15,062 nucleotides of DNA from Parcubacteria group bacterium (GTDB lineage: Bacteria; Patescibacteriota; Minisyncoccia; Phycocordibacterales; UBA2163). A program made the translations under genes and the position numbers. Location of the stretch: positions 1 through 15,062 of the forward strand of contig JADHUX010000005.1 of assembly GCA_016784285.1 (NCBI GenBank), read 5' to 3'. Under the pieces are notes generated by a model, which had not been told where the DNA came from, made no database searches, and was given only the letters and a program-made list of their open reading frames with translations. Below, in pieces: positions 6,677 through 12,407 of this stretch. Each line of letters opens with the position of its first letter. Within the stretch, counting starts at the first letter, position 1.

Positions 6677-6784
6677 AGGTTCTTACTTTCATTTGCCTTT
6701 TTTTGAGGTTTGTGTAGAGTGGTATGTAGAAGTTTTTAGTATAAATTGAATATTTCTTATAAATTTAGGAAAGGTGGCATAAAA

Positions 6785-6988
6785 ATGGAAGAAGTTGTAA
6801 TGACTGGTGGATGGCTTACGTTTCATTTAGTTATATGGGGTACAATAGCTGTTGGTTTTTTTGTGTTACTTTATTTTTTTATGAGCCGTGGCGACAGAAT
6901 TAAAGAATTGGAAGAAGAAAATAGAGAACTAAAACTTGAAGATGAAAAAGAGAGGATAAGAATAGCCACACGTACACACATTGATTAA
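6785..6988 (+). CDS. Small single-pass membrane protein with C-terminal coiled coil
   Basis: 67 aa, not recognised. A short N terminus (MEEVVMTGG), a transmembrane segment at about residues 10-33 (WLTFHLVIWGTIAVGFFVLL), a positively charged SRGDR just after it, then a charged helix with Leu heptads (IKELEEENRELKLEDEKERI, about 38-57) likely to form a cytosolic coiled coil. Topology is inferred from the positive residues after the membrane segment. The ATG at 6785 is chosen because AAAGGTGG (6770-6777) precedes it by 7 nt; the in-frame ATG at 6746 has no such site. The gene sits alone between the fusA terminator plus palindromes and a hairpin ahead of tuf, breaking the str operon. Base composition and SD use differ from the ribosomal genes around it. 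Function unknown. Confidence 0.75.
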   Translation: MEEVVMTGGWLTFHLVIWGTIAVGFFVLLYFFMSRGDRIKELEEENRELKLEDEKERIRIATRTHID

Positions 6989-6995
6989 TTTTAAA

Positions 6996-7027
6996 GGCAG
7001 GGAACTCACTAGTACGAGTTTCCTGCC
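6996..7027 (+). terminator. Stem-loop after the 67-aa membrane protein gene
   Basis: 12-bp stem: GGCAGGGAACTC (6996-7007) with GAGTTTCCTGCC (7016-7027), one G-T pair, 8-nt loop. There is no proper T-run, so termination is probable rather than certain. Confidence 0.55.
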
Positions 7028-7044
7028 TATATTCATATCAAATC

Positions 7045-7073
7045 TTGCGCTTTTTGGTGGGTTCTGGTACTAT
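7045..7073 (+). promoter_or_regulatory. Promoter of tuf-rpsJ
   Basis: TTGCGC (7045-7050), a 17-nt spacer, TACTAT (7068-7073) preceded by TGG (extended -10). Expected start about 7080, giving a leader of about 94 nt. A perfect TATAAT at 7157-7162, 11 nt before the ATG, could be a second, nearly leaderless start site. Confidence 0.5.
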
Positions 7074-7173
7074 ATCTACATATCGCCTTGTGCGCTTTTT
7101 TGTAATGTGCACGAGCTTTGTCGCTAAAAAGGGGGATATTGGTAAATTTTATTAATTATAATCATAAATTATT

Positions 7174-8367
7174 ATGGCAGAAGCATTTGACAGGTCAAAG
7201 CCTCACGTAAACGTAGGTACAATTGGCCACGTTGACCACGGAAAAACAACTTTGACTGCATCTATCTTGCATGTTCTTAATCTTGCAGGAATGACAGTGA
7301 AGATGAAGAAGGTTGACGAAATTGACGGAGCACCTGAAGAGAAAGCAAGAGGTATTACTATCTCACTTTCTCACAATGAGTACGCAACAGACAAACGTCA
7401 CTACGCACACATTGATGCACCAGGTCACGCCGACTATATTAAAAACATGATCACAGGAGCCGCACAGATGGACGGCGCAATACTTGTGGTTGCAGCATCT
7501 GACGGTGTAATGCCTCAGACAAGAGAGCATATCCTACTTGCAAAACAGGTTGGTGTACCAAAAATTATCGTATTTCTTAACAAAGTTGATCAGGTTGACG
7601 ACAATGACCTAGTTGACCTTGTAGAAGAAGAAGTTCGTGAACTTCTTACGCAGTACGAATTTGATGGAGAAAACGCTCCAGTTATACGTGGTTCAGGTCT
7701 TAAAGCACTTGAAGCATCATCAATAGATGACGAATGGGCAAAGAAAGTTATGGAACTTGCAGATGCTCTTGACGAATACATCCCACTTCCAGAAAGAGAA
7801 ATGGACAAACCATTCCTAATGCCTATTGAGGACATCTTCTCAATTGAAGGGCGAGGAGCGGTAGTAACAGGAAGAATTGAAAGAGGTGTAGTAAAGGTAG
7901 GAGAAGAGATTGAAATCGTAGGTATTAAAGAGACAGCAAAAACTACTGTTACAGGTATTGAGATGTTCAACAAGAACCTTGACGAAGGTCAAGCAGGAGA
8001 CAATGCTGGTATCTTGGTTCGTGGTCTTAAAAAAGAAGAGATCCACAGAGGACAAGTACTTGCAAAACCAGGTTCTGTAACACCTCATACTGAGTTTGAA
8101 GCAGAAGCTTATATTCTAAAGAAAGAAGAAGGAGGACGACACACACCATTCTTTACAGGTTATAAACCACAGTTCTACATCAGAACAACTGACGTAACAG
8201 GAGAGGCAACTCTACCTGAAGGAACAGAGATGGTAATGCCTGGAGACACAACAACATTTACAGTGAAGCTGGTATCACCAGTTGCTCTAGAAGAAAAGCA
8301 AAAGTTTGCTATTCGTGAAGGAGGTAAAACTGTTGGTGCTGGAGTTGTGACAAAGATCATTGCATAA
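7174..8367 (+). CDS. tuf: Elongation factor Tu
   Basis: 397 aa, the standard length. EF-Tu delivers aminoacyl-tRNA to the ribosome in a GTP-dependent way. G1 is GHVDHGKT (18-25), switch [10 protein letters not shown]3 DAPGH (81-85, with Ala where most bacterial EF-Tu have Cys), G4 NKVD (136-139) and G5 GSGLKAL (usually GSALKAL). Domains II and III follow, with [13 protein letters not shown] and the C-terminal [15 protein letters not shown] intact. His85, the residue that activates GTP hydrolysis, is present. It starts in an A/T-rich context without an SD (AAATTATTATGGC) and is followed 8 nt later by rpsJ, so the two are probably co-transcribed. A single tuf copy is seen here; a second elsewhere cannot be excluded. 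Confidence 0.98.
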   Translation: MAEAFDRSKPHVNVGTIGHVDHGKTTLTASILHVLNLAGMTVKMKKVDEIDGAPEEKARGITISLSHNEYATDKRHYAHIDAPGHADYIKNMITGAAQMDGAILVVAASDGVMPQTREHILLAKQVGVPKIIVFLNKVDQVDDNDLVDLVEEEVRELLTQYEFDGENAPVIRGSGLKALEASSIDDEWAKKVMELADALDEYIPLPEREMDKPFLMPIEDIFSIEGRGAVVTGRIERGVVKVGEEIEIVGIKETAKTTVTGIEMFNKNLDEGQAGDNAGILVRGLKKEEIHRGQVLAKPGSVTPHTEFEAEAYILKKEEGGRHTPFFTGYKPQFYIRTTDVTGEATLPEGTEMVMPGDTTTFTVKLVSPVALEEKQKFAIREGGKTVGAGVVTKIIA

Positions 8368-8375
8368 ACTTAAAT

Positions 8376-8750
8376 ATGGCTACAACAGCGACAACTAAAA
8401 CTAAAAAAGCGCCTGCTAAAAAGAAAGCGTCAAAGAAAGACGAAGCGCCAAAGATCCGAATTCGTGTGCGTGCATACGAACATAAGATCTTAGACAGTTC
8501 TATAAAACAAATCATAGACACAGTGCTTCGTTTTGATGCAAAGGTGGTGGGACCCATCCCACTTCCAACGGAGATTAAGAAGTATACTGTAAACCGTGCA
8601 TCATTTGTTTACAAAGATGCTCGTGAGCAGTTTGAGATGAGGGTTCATAAAAGGGTGATAGACATCCTAAGCCCATCTCCGAAGATAGTAGAAGCGCTTA
8701 CAAACTTAAGCTTACCGTCTGGAGTCAATATTGACATAAAGATGGTTTAA
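8376..8750 (+). CDS. rpsJ: 30S ribosomal protein S10 with Lys/Ala-rich N-terminal extension
   Basis: 124 aa against about 100-105 in most bacteria. The extra 25 or so residues are at the N terminus ([20 protein letters not shown]), low-complexity and basic, and probably disordered. The S10 fold starts at about residue 28 ([16 protein letters not shown]) and includes the conserved [20 protein letters not shown] and the C-terminal [13 protein letters not shown]10 belongs to the 30S head and in other bacteria also partners NusB in antitermination. Here it is coupled to tuf rather than to rplC: a strong terminator lies directly after it. No shorter start fits better, as no internal ATG precedes the core, so the extension appears genuine. 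SD absent. Confidence 0.96.
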   Translation: MATTATTKTKKAPAKKKASKKDEAPKIRIRVRAYEHKILDSSIKQIIDTVLRFDAKVVGPIPLPTEIKKYTVNRASFVYKDAREQFEMRVHKRVIDILSPSPKIVEALTNLSLPSGVNIDIKMV

Positions 8751-8753
8751 AAC

Positions 8754-8793
8754 AAATAAAAAGCCCTTCGCTTAAGCGAAGGGCTTTTTATTT
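8754..8793. terminator. Intrinsic terminator between rpsJ and rplC (40-bp perfect palindrome)
   Basis: A/T-flanked GC-rich stem: GCCCTTCGC paired with GCGAAGGGC around a central TTAA, followed by TTTTTATTT. It starts 3 nt after the rpsJ stop. Symmetry makes it potentially bidirectional. Confidence 0.92.
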
Positions 8794-8820
8794 GCATTTC
8801 AACCAGCATTGTAGTACTAT
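8792..8820 (+). promoter_or_regulatory. Promoter of rplC-rplD-rplW-rplB
   Basis: TTGCAT (8792-8797), a 17-nt spacer, TACTAT (8815-8820). The -35 overlaps the last two bases of the rpsJ terminator. Expected start about 8827. Confidence 0.5.
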
Positions 8821-8834
8821 ACAGAGACTTATTT

Positions 8835-8856
8835 AGAAGCTCTTCGCTTCTTTTTT
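8835..8856 (+). promoter_or_regulatory. Near-5' hairpin plus T-run in the rplC leader
   Basis: AGAAGC (8835-8840) pairs with GCTTCT (8846-8851), 5-nt loop, then six T ending 8 nt before the ATG. Same layout as the rpsL and rpsS leaders. Confidence 0.5.
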
Positions 8857-8864
8857 GTTAAAAT

Positions 8865-9458
8865 ATGACTAAATTCATAATTGGAACAAAACAAAATATG
8901 ACTCAAATCTTCGATAATGAAGGTAAGGTCCACCCAGCAACTGTACTTAAGGCAGAGCCTACTTCTGTGACTCAGCTAAAAAGTAAAGAAAAAGACGGCT
9001 ATGAAGCAGTACAAGTAGGTTATGGTGAACGAAAGGAAAAGAATATAAACAGTGCTCAGAAAACTAAAGGTAATTTTGCAGGATTTAAAGAATTTGAGGG
9101 TGTAGGAGAATACAAAGTAGGCGACAAGATAGATATTTCTAGTTTTGAAGAAGGAGACAGGATAGAAATCGCTTCTATTTCAAAAGGTAAGGGTTTCCAA
9201 GGTGTGGTAAAGCGTCACGGTTTCCACGGTGGGCGACGTTCACACGGTCAGAAGCATTCAGAAAGAGAGCCAGGTTCTATTGGTGCAACAGGTCCACAAA
9301 GAGTGTTCAAGGGTAAGAAGATGGGTGGCCGTATGGGAACTGACAGAGTAACTTTGAAAAAAGTTGAAATACTTCAGATCGATAAAGAAAACAATCAGCT
9401 TGTAGTAAGAGGTGCGGTACCTGGAAGAAAGGGGACTGTTGTTGAAATAAAAGGATAA
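8865..9458 (+). CDS. rplC: 50S ribosomal protein L3
   Basis: 197 aa, compact for L3 (about 205-210). L3 is an early assembly protein whose long loop reaches the peptidyl-transferase centre. Hallmarks: IIGTKQNMTQIFDNEGKVHP at the N terminus, SISKGKGFQGVVKRHGFHGG (124-137 region), SHGQKHSEREPGSIGA and KGKKMGGRMGTDRVT. The C terminus ends in AVPGRKGTVVEI. The start codon follows TTAAAAT directly after the leader hairpin's T-run and lacks an SD. This is the first gene of a four-gene unit separated from rpsJ by terminator and promoter, unlike the usual single S10 operon. Confidence 0.97.
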   Translation: MTKFIIGTKQNMTQIFDNEGKVHPATVLKAEPTSVTQLKSKEKDGYEAVQVGYGERKEKNINSAQKTKGNFAGFKEFEGVGEYKVGDKIDISSFEEGDRIEIASISKGKGFQGVVKRHGFHGGRRSHGQKHSEREPGSIGATGPQRVFKGKKMGGRMGTDRVTLKKVEILQIDKENNQLVVRGAVPGRKGTVVEIKG

Positions 9459-9462
9459 TAAT

Positions 9463-10233
9463 ATGGAAACTAAAGTATACAATTTGGAAGGAAAAGAAAC
9501 AGGAAAGGTAAATCTACCCGAGAGTGTTTTTAACTTGCCTTGGAATGATGATCTTGTACATCAGGTTGTAGTATCTCAACAGAGTAATTTACGAACTCCT
9601 GTCGCGCACACTAAAGACAGAAGTGAAGTAAGAGGTGGTGGTAGAAAACCATGGCGACAAAAGGGTACAGGTAGCGCACGACACGGTTCAAGACGCTCAC
9701 CTATATGGAGAGGAGGAGGTATAACCTTTGGTCCACGTAACGACAAAGACTATAGCAAAAAGATAAATAAAAAGATGAAAGCAAAAGCACTTTTCACAGT
9801 ACTTTCACGAAAACTTAAAGACGGTGAAATAATCTTCGTTGATTCATTTGCATTCGCAGAACCAAAAGCTAAAAAAGCAAAAGAAGTAGTATCAAACCTT
9901 TCAAAGATTGCAGGTTTTGACACACTTTCTACAAAGAGAAAAAACGCAGCACTGTTTGCACTTGGTATTAAAGACAAAAATACAGAAAAAAGTTTCCAAA
10001 ATTTTGGAAATATTTCAGTTGATGAAGCTCGTAACTTAGATCCACTTGATATTCTTACATACAAGTATCTAGTAGTTTCAGATCCTGAAAATGTAATCAA
10101 ATTTTTGGAAGGTAAAACAAAAGGTAAAGTTGATCCGTCAGCTGGCGGAAAAAAAGAGGTTAAAGCTCCTGCTAAGAAGCCAGCCCGTTCGACAAGCTCA
10201 GGGCAGGCAGCTGAAAAAGTAATAAAGAAATAA
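9463..10233 (+). CDS. rplD: 50S ribosomal protein L4 with repeat-bearing C-terminal tail
   Basis: 256 aa; typical L4 is about 200-210. The core includes the exit-tunnel loop RSEVRGGGRKPWRQKGTGSA and the following RHGSRRSPIWRGGGITFGP, then the globular domain ending near YLVVSDPENVIKFLEGK. From about residue 217 there is an extra tail of about 40 residues that is not part of the fold. Within this tail two DNA repeats are read in frame: a 16-bp near-palindrome (10134-10149, DPSAGG) and a 25-nt repeat (10188-10212, STSSGQAA) identical to one in rplV. It also shares APAKKPA coding sequence with the start of rplW next door. L4 in some bacteria represses its own operon, but no such leader structure was identified here. 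Starts 4 nt after rplC, no SD. Confidence 0.95.
   Translation: METKVYNLEGKETGKVNLPESVFNLPWNDDLVHQVVVSQQSNLRTPVAHTKDRSEVRGGGRKPWRQKGTGSARHGSRRSPIWRGGGITFGPRNDKDYSKKINKKMKAKALFTVLSRKLKDGEIIFVDSFAFAEPKAKKAKEVVSNLSKIAGFDTLSTKRKNAALFALGIKDKNTEKSFQNFGNISVDEARNLDPLDILTYKYLVVSDPENVIKFLEGKTKGKVDPSAGGKKEVKAPAKKPARSTSSGQAAEKVIKK
10134..10149. repeat. In-frame palindromic repeat B, copy 1 (rplD tail)
   Basis: TCCGTCAGCTGGCGGA, one G-T-type mismatch from a perfect palindrome. Read as PSAGG, in the same frame as copies in rplW and rpsQ. Confidence 0.8.
10188..10212. repeat. In-frame repeat A, copy 1 (rplD tail)
   Basis: 25 nt identical to 12812-12836 in rplV and in the same reading frame (STSSGQAA). Contains TTCGACAAGCTCAGGG, which I recall as a common dispersed repeat motif in several bacterial genomes. 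Confidence 0.85.
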
Positions 10234-10234
10234 T

Positions 10235-10702
10235 ATGGCATTGTTTGGATCAAAAAAGAAAAAAGACTTGTCCGCAGAAGCTTCAGCGAAGGCGGAAGCT
10301 CCAAATCCGCCAGCTGGCGGAGAGGTTAAGGAGGTAAAGAAAGCTCCTGCTAAAAAACCAGCTGTAAAAAAGGTTGTTAATAAAGCTCCTGCGGTTGTAA
10401 AACCTCAAGCAAAAGAAAGTGTTAACTTTACATCGGTATTAGTGCAACCTCGTATTACTGAGAAAGCTACAGTGCAAACAGAGAACGGAGTGTATGTGTT
10501 TGAAGTTGCTACAGACGCTACAAAGAAAGAGATCGGAAGTGCCGTAAAGCATTATTACAATGTAAGTCCTGTAAAAGTAAATATAGTAAAGATCCCTTCA
10601 AAAAAGGTATCTTCACGAACAACACGAAAGAAAGGAGTAAAAGCTGGAGGTAAGAAAGCATATGTGTTTTTGAAAAAGGGAGATAAAATAGAAATTGTAT
10701 AA
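10235..10702 (+). CDS. rplW: 50S ribosomal protein L23 with long N-terminal extension
   Basis: 155 aa; normal L23 is about 95-100. The first 60 or so residues are extra, low-complexity and basic (KKAPAKKPAVKKVVNKAPAV). The L23 fold begins near residue 63 with SVLVQPRITEKATVQTENGV and includes the basic hairpin KIPSKKVSSRTTRKKGVKAG, ending YVFLKKGDKIEIV. L23 forms the docking site for SRP and trigger factor at the tunnel exit, so an added flexible arm would sit where nascent chains emerge (inference). Two repeat elements are in frame within the extension: 10271-10296 (SAEASAKAE) and 10306-10321 (PPAGG). The start is one nt after the rplD stop (TAATATG). No ATG nearer the core was found, so the extension seems to be translated. 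Confidence 0.94.
   Translation: MALFGSKKKKDLSAEASAKAEAPNPPAGGEVKEVKKAPAKKPAVKKVVNKAPAVVKPQAKESVNFTSVLVQPRITEKATVQTENGVYVFEVATDATKKEIGSAVKHYYNVSPVKVNIVKIPSKKVSSRTTRKKGVKAGGKKAYVFLKKGDKIEIV
10271..10296. repeat. In-frame repeat C (rplW N-terminal extension)
   Basis: 26 bp bounded by TCCGC (10271-10275) and GCGGA (10292-10296), with an internal CTTC/GAAG hairpin. Encodes SAEASAKAE. Confidence 0.7.
10306..10321. repeat. In-frame palindromic repeat B, copy 2 (rplW extension)
   Basis: TCCGCCAGCTGGCGGA, a perfect 16-bp palindrome, read as PPAGG. Confidence 0.85.
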
Positions 10703-10707
10703 ATATT

Positions 10708-11550
10708 ATGAAGAAATATAAACCAACATCACCAGGAAGAAGAGGGATGACAGGTATCTTATACCGAGGTGTTTTGACTACATCAAAGCCGTATAAGCCA
10801 CTTACACGTGGTGTTAATCGATCTGTAGGACGAAACAGTGATGGGCGTATAACAACTCGTCATAAAGGTGGTGGACACAAAAGAGTATGGAGAGAGATAA
10901 GTTTTAAATATAATAAACGAGAAATAGAAGGAACTATAACAACAGTAGAGTACGATCCAAACAGATCAGGGTTTATCTCACTTGTAACATACAAAGACGG
11001 AGAAAAAAGATATATATTACTTCCACAGTCAATGAAAGTTGGTGACACTGTAGTAGCTTCAGCTGAAGCTAAGGTAAAAGTAGGTAATTCATTACCACTT
11101 AGTAAAATCCCAGTAGGTACATTTGTATACAATGTAGAGATCAAGCCAGACAGTGGTGCGAAGATTGCACGTTCAGCTGGTAACTACGCAGAAGTGATCG
11201 CAAATGACGGTGGCTTCGTACATCTTAAGATGCCGTCATCTGAAATTAGAAAAGTAAGTGAAAAAGCTTGGGCAACAGTCGGAGAAGTAAGTAATGAAGA
11301 ACATAGACTTGTGAACATTGGTAAAGCAGGACGAGCAAGGTGGATGGGACGACGACCGACAGTACGTGGATCTGCGATGAACCCAGTAGACCACCCACAT
11401 GGTGGTGGAGAAGGGCATGCAGGACGTGGACGAAGACGAGCTATCTCTAAATGGGGTAAACCAACAGGAAAAGGACAGAAGACAAGAACTCCAAAGAAAT
11501 ACTCAAATCAACTAATAGTAAAAAGAAGAAAAGTAGGAAAGAAACGATAA
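10708..11550 (+). CDS. rplB: 50S ribosomal protein L2
   Basis: 280 aa, the usual length. L2 is required for subunit joining and peptidyl-transferase function. Evident segments: KYKPTSPGRRGMTGI at the N terminus, GRITTRHKGGGHKRVWREI, the central beta domain with YDPNRSGFISLVTYKDGEKR, the strongly conserved loop NPVDHPHGGGEGHAGRG with the functional His in HPHGGGEG, and a basic C terminus NQLIVKRRKVGKKR. No extra tail is present, unlike L4, L23 and L22. It starts 5 nt after rplW without an SD (AATATTATG) and ends its transcription unit at a strong terminator, whereas in most bacteria rpsS follows directly. Confidence 0.98.
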   Translation: MKKYKPTSPGRRGMTGILYRGVLTTSKPYKPLTRGVNRSVGRNSDGRITTRHKGGGHKRVWREISFKYNKREIEGTITTVEYDPNRSGFISLVTYKDGEKRYILLPQSMKVGDTVVASAEAKVKVGNSLPLSKIPVGTFVYNVEIKPDSGAKIARSAGNYAEVIANDGGFVHLKMPSSEIRKVSEKAWATVGEVSNEEHRLVNIGKAGRARWMGRRPTVRGSAMNPVDHPHGGGEGHAGRGRRRAISKWGKPTGKGQKTRTPKKYSNQLIVKRRKVGKKR

Positions 11551-11557
11551 AAATAAA

Positions 11558-11594
11558 AACAAAAACATCGAGGTCCGACCTCGGTGTTTTTGTT
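11558..11594 (+). terminator. Intrinsic terminator after rplB
   Basis: CGAGGT (11569-11574) pairs with ACCTCG (11578-11583), CCG loop; the stem extends outward through AACAAAAACA and TGTTTTTGTT, giving a built-in T-run. Confidence 0.9.
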
Positions 11595-11601
11595 AATCTG
11601 T

Positions 11602-11627
11602 AACCACTATAGTTAACTGTAGTACTT
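11602..11627. repeat. TTAA-centred palindrome, copy 4 (imperfect)
   Basis: Core GTTAAC, arms AACCACTATA and TGTAGTACTT with three non-pairing positions, one of them G-T. Same 26-bp frame with AA/TT ends as copies 2, 3 and 7; followed by AGGT. Confidence 0.7.
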
Positions 11628-11630
11628 AGG

Positions 11631-11650
11631 TACTACGATTAATCGTAGTA
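11631..11650. repeat. TTAA-centred palindrome, copy 5 (ATTAAT core)
   Basis: Perfect 20-bp palindrome, TACTACGATTAATCGTAGTA. The core is ATTAAT rather than GTTAAC, itself a compensated change. Confidence 0.85.
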
Positions 11651-11670
11651 GTCCAGTTAACTGGACTACT
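11647..11670. repeat. TTAA-centred palindrome, copy 6
   Basis: Perfect 24-bp palindrome with left arm AGTAGTCCA and core GTTAAC. Overlaps copy 5 by 4 bp. Confidence 0.87.
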
Positions 11671-11690
11671 TACGTTTATCTATTTATCAC

Positions 11691-11716
11691 AACCAGTCTA
11701 GTTAACTAGACCGGTT
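11691..11716. repeat. TTAA-centred palindrome, copy 7
   Basis: 26 bp, left arm AACCAGTCTA, core GTTAAC, one mismatched pair (11695/11712). Followed by AGGT. Confidence 0.82.
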
Positions 11717-11728
11717 AGGTAGACTGAC

Positions 11729-11757
11729 TTGCAGGGTTTGGTTGGGTGTATTATATT
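11729..11757 (+). promoter_or_regulatory. Promoter of the 48-aa membrane protein gene
   Basis: TTGCAG (11729-11734), a 17-nt spacer, TATATT (11752-11757). Expected start about 11764, 54 nt before the ATG. Confidence 0.45.
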
Positions 11758-11817
11758 TTAGGCAGAGAGTAAAGATTAAATTAGATAAATAATTATTTAG
11801 TTTTTTAGGAGATAGAT

Positions 11818-11964
11818 ATGTGGTCATATTTCTTTGCTGGCTCTGTTGCAGTAGGTATAACATTAGGTATAGTCTTTTTTGTCATTTTTGGACCTGTGAT
11901 AATTATGGCGCTTGCTGAAATTGTGACAGAAAAACTCGAGTCCGTATATCGTATGAAGGGGTGA
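11818..11964 (+). CDS. 48-aa single-pass membrane protein, function unknown
   Basis: A short gene. Residues about 3-36 are strongly hydrophobic (FFAGSVAVGITLGIVFFVIF then GPVIIMALA), enough for one long or two closely packed membrane segments, followed by a short charged tail EIVTEKLESVYRMKG. AGGAG at 11807-11811, 6 nt before the ATG, is a proper SD, and an own promoter is visible upstream. The 3' end runs into the stem of a terminator hairpin, which includes the stop codon. The gene stands alone between rplB and rpsS, in the same setting as the 67-aa membrane protein gene between fusA and tuf; the two proteins show no obvious sequence similarity. Function is unknown. The combination of SD, promoter and terminator makes it more credible than length alone suggests. 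Confidence 0.68.
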   Translation: MWSYFFAGSVAVGITLGIVFFVIFGPVIIMALAEIVTEKLESVYRMKG

Positions 11965-11981
11965 TTAATTTCACCCCTTTT
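11956..11981 (+). terminator. Intrinsic terminator overlapping the end of the 48-aa gene
   Basis: AAGGGGTGA (11956-11964) pairs with TCACCCCTT (11971-11979), loop TTAATT, short T-run. The TGA stop is the last part of the left arm. Confidence 0.82.
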
Positions 11982-11992
11982 GCTATGTTTTG

Positions 11993-12020
11993 TTGACATT
12001 TGGCCCTGATTTGGTAATAT
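11993..12020 (+). promoter_or_regulatory. Promoter of the rpsS-to-rplX unit
   Basis: TTGACA (11993-11998), a 16-nt spacer, TAATAT (12015-12020) preceded by TGG (extended -10). Expected start about 12027. The best promoter match in the window. Confidence 0.65.
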
Positions 12021-12026
12021 TCTGTA

Positions 12027-12048
12027 AAGCTCGCAGGAGCTTGTTTTT
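12027..12048 (+). promoter_or_regulatory. 5'-terminal hairpin plus T-run in the rpsS leader
   Basis: AAGCTC (12027-12032), GCAG loop, GAGCTT (12037-12042), then GTTTTT. The stem begins at the predicted +1 and ends 15 nt before the SD-less ATG. Confidence 0.55.
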
Positions 12049-12057
12049 ATAGTCAAT

Positions 12058-12402
12058 ATGTCACGATCACTCAAAAAAGGTCCATATGTAGACGAAAGCC
12101 TCCTAAAAAAGGTGGACGGCAAGAAACCCGACGAAGTCAAAGGGCCTATTAAGACATGGGCACGAAACAGTCAGATTTCACCAGAGATGGTAGGCTTTAC
12201 ATTTGGTGTTCATAACGGAAAGGAACATATAGAAGTGTTCGTTTCAGAAGAGATGGTAGGGCATAGATTAGGTGAATTCTCACCTTCAAAGAAATTCTTG
12301 CGACACGGAGGTAAAATGCAGAAAGAGCTAGAGCAGAAGAAGAAAGAATCAGAGATCGCTGCAGCAAAATCTGCTAAAGAAGCTGGAGACTCTAAGAAAT
12401 AA
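12058..12402 (+). CDS. rpsS: 30S ribosomal protein S19
   Basis: 114 aa; the core is the usual 90 or so residues with a C-terminal extension of about 20. Core motifs: [19 protein letters not shown], then [40 protein letters not shown] and [14 protein letters not shown]. The extra tail ([20 protein letters not shown]) is charged and helical, in line with the tail expansion seen in L4, L22, L23 and S10. S19 is located in the 30S head and contacts S13 and the A-site side bridge. It is the first gene of the last transcription unit, preceded by its own promoter, a 5' hairpin and an SD-less start (AGTCAATATG). Confidence 0.97.
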   Translation: MSRSLKKGPYVDESLLKKVDGKKPDEVKGPIKTWARNSQISPEMVGFTFGVHNGKEHIEVFVSEEMVGHRLGEFSPSKKFLRHGGKMQKELEQKKKESEIAAAKSAKEAGDSKK

Positions 12403-12407
12403 TTATT

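Noticed and set aside
6746..6784. Upstream start at 6746 for the 67-aa membrane protein
   Set aside because: No SD there, whereas AAAGGTGG is correctly spaced before 6785.
7074..7173. Riboswitch or structured RNA in the tuf leader
   Set aside because: Only weak 3-bp pairing was seen by eye; no known aptamer motif recognised.
8808..8822. GTAGTACTATAC as a degenerate half of a TTAA palindrome
   Set aside because: Resembles one arm of copy 2 but has no core and no partner arm; better explained as the rplC -10 region.
9750..10304. 184-codon open frame on the minus strand across rplD/rplW
   Set aside because: It is antisense to two clear ribosomal genes, has no start signals, and its length comes from their codon usage. 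The same applies to other minus-strand frames within fusA, tuf, rplC, rplB and rpsQ.
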